NCBI GenBank assembly: GCA_051745065.1
Contig: JBNJDQ010000121.1
Span: 1-7,526 of the forward strand
Source of the DNA: Chitinivibrio sp051745065
GTDB taxonomy: Bacteria; Fibrobacterota; Chitinivibrionia; Chitinivibrionales; Chitinivibrionaceae
Direction of reading: 5' to 3'
DNA length: 7,526 bases
Position 1 is the stretch's first letter. Each line of letters starts with the position of its first letter. Made by a program: the position numbers and the translations under genes. Below the pieces are notes generated by a model that saw only the letters and a program-made list of their open reading frames with translations, was not told where the DNA came from and did no database searches. Shown in pieces: positions 5,841 to 7,526 of this stretch.

Positions 5841-6302
5841 TTACTCCCCGAAAATCAGTGAACATACATCTGCGGGGGCTGTCTCCGAAGCCAGTATCTT
5901 TGCCATGTTTCCCGGGTGTTCTTTTATTGACTTGACAATTTTCGAGAGGAGCTGTACATGTTTTTTATGCTGCCCCTCTTCAAGAATTATCATGATTACC
6001 AGTTTGACCATGGTATCATCCATGCAGATATAGTCCTGAACACCGCGTGGCGCCCGCCCGATGATAACTATGGGATCTTCCACTTTTTTCAGCCGCGTAT
6101 GGGGAATGCCGAGGTTCAGGCCGATACCCGTGCTCAGCAGCTCTTCGCGGTGAAATATCTTTTCTGTAAGGAGGGAGCGAAGGTCCTGAGATAAAAGATT
6201 GCGGGAAAAAATAAAGTCGATCATTTCATGAAGAACGGCGTTCTTTGTATCGGTTTTGAGGTCCAGGACCTTGCTTGAATCGGTAATGCTGCTGAAATCC
6301 AT
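5841..6302 (-). CDS. PTS EIIA type-2 (PtsN/fructose-mannitol IIA-like) regulatory protein
   Basis: A 153-residue single-domain EIIA of the fructose/mannitol/nitrogen type, cytoplasmic. The phosphorylatable histidine is His68 in NLGIPHTRL, equivalent to His73 in GIAIPH of E. coli PtsN. The family pattern LL..G.G.GIPH is intact and the length matches stand-alone EIIA-Ntr proteins. No EIIB or EIIC domain and no sugar gene is nearby, which argues for a regulatory role. The ATG at 6302 is chosen because AAAGGA (6315-6310) lies 7 nt upstream and the family start aligns. An in-frame ATG at 6392 would add 30 residues unlike the family. It is first in a two-gene operon with the antiporter, 3 nt apart, so its likely partner is that transporter. 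In E. coli, PtsN controls K+ systems (TrkA, KdpD), a parallel but not proof. Confidence 0.9.
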   Translation of the reverse strand: MDFSSITDSSKVLDLKTDTKNAVLHEMIDFIFSRNLLSQDLRSLLTEKIFHREELLSTGIGLNLGIPHTRLKKVEDPIVIIGRAPRGVQDYICMDDTMVKLVIMIILEEGQHKKHVQLLSKIVKSIKEHPGNMAKILASETAPADVCSLIFGE

Positions 6303-6328
6303 AGGATAATCCTTTCGGTAAGCGACAA

Positions 6329-6356
6329 AATATATGATTGCAGGAGGCGAACAAAA
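6329..6356 (-). promoter_or_regulatory. possible promoter of the EIIA-antiporter operon
   Basis: On the minus strand TTTTGT (6356-6351), a 16-nt spacer and TATATT (6334-6329) resemble a weak sigma-70 promoter. It would give a leader of about 20 nt containing the EIIA ribosome site. The -35 is poor, so this is tentative. Confidence 0.3.
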
Positions 6357-6447
6357 TGATAATCCGGGAATCTCTTTCCGCATGTATGCCAATTGATTAT
6401 TTTTTCACGGCTGTTGCATATTATCAGTTTCTCTTTGGCGGGAATAC

Positions 6448-6453
6448 TATATT
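6448..6453 (+). promoter_or_regulatory. possible -10 box of the sulfotransferase gene
   Basis: TATATT (6448-6453) matches the -10 consensus at 5 of 6 positions, 28 nt before the start codon. TACTAT (6445-6450) overlaps it as an alternative. No clear -35 lies at the right distance (CAGTTT at 6425-6430 is poor). The region between the divergent genes (6303-6481) holds nothing else recognised. Confidence 0.28.
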
Positions 6454-6481
6454 ACTGTTTTGTTGAGATAAGGAGCATGAA

Positions 6482-7526
6482 ATGATTGATGGATATTATA
6501 CAGTCGGTATGGAGGCTCCGGTGCTCCGCGGTATGGTAAAGAGGTACGGAGTAACCAAAGATCTCAAGCATCTTTCCCGCTTGCTGTTTCTTTCCAACTG
6601 CTCTCTGGCGTCTTCCCTTGTATCATTACCGGATCGTTTATTCTATCACCACCGGGTGAATGAACACGCAGCACCGACACAGCCCGTGTTTATTGTTGGG
6701 CACTGGCGCTCGGGAACAACCTTTCTTTATCAATGCTTCAGTCTGAATGACCAGACCTATTCACCGGATATGTACGATGTGGGCCTGCCCAACGCCTTCA
6801 TGGCTGCACGCAATTTTATGTTTCCCGTTATAAAGCCCTTCCTTAAAAGTAAGCGAACCATCGATAATGTGGAAGTGGATATTCATGAGCCGCAGGAGGA
6901 TGAATTTGCCCTGTATCGAATGTGCAGCGTTTCCCCCCTGCGTGAGGTCGTGTTTAATAATTCCCCCTGGAGGAATCTCTGCCGTCGCGAAACGTATCTG
7001 CCCGAAGGTGCAGAGGGGCGCCTCTGGAAGCGGCATGCCTGGTTTTATCTCTCCAAGCTTGCTCTTCACAGCGGGAAACAGCTAATTATCAAAAATCCCT
7101 TCCATTCCATGCGAATCCCGCGTCTCAAAAAGCTTTTTCCCGGGGCCCGGTTTATTCATATCTACCGGGATCCGCTCAAGGTGGTTCCGTCGACACAGAA
7201 GATGTGGCGCATCGACGGTGGTAACAATACTCTGCGCGGCTCATTCCGTCCGCCCTCGGTGGATGAAGGCATTCGACTCTATGATTTTGTACATCGATCA
7301 ATCCGCAGTGGTCTGGAGGAAATCGATTCAGCGGATTATGTAGAACAGTCTTTTGAGGACTTTGTGAAAAATCCTGAAGAAAGTATCTGGAAAATGTGTC
7401 GGCATCTTGATCTGCCTGTGAGTGATGTCTTTCAAAACCGCCTGTCAGCATTTCTTGACCGTAAGAAAAATTACCGGAAGAATCGCTATGAAACACCGAA
7501 GGATACTGTCCGGGCAATTACAGAGA
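6482..7526 (+). CDS. PAPS-dependent sulfotransferase family protein, 3' end beyond window
   Basis: 348 residues are seen with no stop before the window edge. The 5'-phosphosulfate loop is FIVGHWRSGTTFL (70-82). The family motif EPQEDEFAL (136-144), the segment LIIKNPFHSMRIPRL (201-215) and the 3'-phosphate-binding region FPGARFIHIYRDPLKVVPST (219-238) appear in the usual order for the bacterial Sulfotransfer_3 type. The late motif SFEDFVKNPEES (290-301) is also present. These enzymes move sulfate from PAPS to a hydroxyl or amine of a glycan, lipid or small molecule; the acceptor here is unknown. There is no signal peptide or transmembrane segment, so it is probably cytoplasmic or peripheral. 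AAGGAG (6470-6475), 6 nt before ATG, fixes the start. It is divergent from the EIIA operon. Little more than the C-terminal end appears to be missing, judged from usual family length. Confidence 0.9.
   Translation, partial: MIDGYYTVGMEAPVLRGMVKRYGVTKDLKHLSRLLFLSNCSLASSLVSLPDRLFYHHRVNEHAAPTQPVFIVGHWRSGTTFLYQCFSLNDQTYSPDMYDVGLPNAFMAARNFMFPVIKPFLKSKRTIDNVEVDIHEPQEDEFALYRMCSVSPLREVVFNNSPWRNLCRRETYLPEGAEGRLWKRHAWFYLSKLALHSGKQLIIKNPFHSMRIPRLKKLFPGARFIHIYRDPLKVVPSTQKMWRIDGGNNTLRGSFRPPSVDEGIRLYDFVHRSIRSGLEEIDSADYVEQSFEDFVKNPEESIWKMCRHLDLPVSDVFQNRLSAFLDRKKNYRKNRYETPKDTVRAITE

Noticed and set aside
6303..6392. N-terminal extension of the EIIA protein to an ATG at 6392
   Set aside because: The extra 30 residues do not resemble the family, and a good ribosome site stands directly before ATG 6302.
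6381..6455. Sigma-54 type promoter, from TTGGCA on the minus strand (6392-6387) and TTTGGCGG on the plus strand
   Set aside because: In neither case does the required GC fall ten bases after the GG of the -24 element.
6477..6485. ATG AAA TGA, a two-codon frame overlapping the sulfotransferase start
   Set aside because: Its ATG lies one base from the AAGGAG site, too close to be used. The ATG at 6482 has ideal spacing. It is probably chance.

Overview
The window is a dense stretch of a bacterial chromosome with seven protein genes on both strands. Two run off the window ends. A probable structured RNA lies upstream of guaB. MurA shows that the host makes peptidoglycan. A rubrerythrin-like diiron protein fits an anaerobe or microaerophile. 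The pairing of a PTS-type EIIA protein with a CPA2 antiporter, and the form of IMP dehydrogenase and dCTP deaminase, are what I would expect of a free-living spirochaete or a similar anaerobic diderm. That placement is a low-confidence inference. There are no tRNA or rRNA genes, CRISPR arrays, insertion sequences or phage genes.

Layout. 1-314 (-): the N-terminal quarter of MurA. 315-638: an AT-rich divergent region. It has a good sigma-70 promoter (-35 at 399, -10 TATAAT at 422), then about 170 nt closed by a perfect 12-bp long-range stem (438-449 with 589-600) and ended by a U7 tract. This looks like either a stand-alone small RNA or a transcription-attenuating leader for guaB. 639-2150 (+): guaB, an IMP dehydrogenase strikingly like that of the protozoan Tritrichomonas foetus, ended by a clear intrinsic terminator. 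2203-2820 (-): a small protein with the sialylmotifs of GT29 sialyltransferases. 2926-3420 (+): a rubrerythrin-like ferritin-fold protein, ended by a 10-bp-stem terminator that sits only 15 nt before the next start codon. 3492-4010 (+): dcd, dCTP deaminase. 4146-5837 and 5841-6302 (-): a tight two-gene operon, EIIA then a CPA2 cation:proton antiporter with C-terminal CBS domains. 6482-7526 (+): a PAPS-type sulfotransferase, cut by the window end.

How the genes relate. guaB (GMP supply) and dcd (dUTP/dTTP supply) are housekeeping nucleotide genes. The antiporter operon joins ion homeostasis to two possible sensors, a phosphorylatable EIIA and an adenylate-type CBS pair. The GT29-like and sulfotransferase genes could both decorate surface or exported glycans, but they are not adjacent and no shared pathway can be shown. 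The points most worth a second look are the RNA/leader before guaB, the T. foetus-type IMPDH, the isolated bacterial GT29-like gene and the EIIA-antiporter pair.
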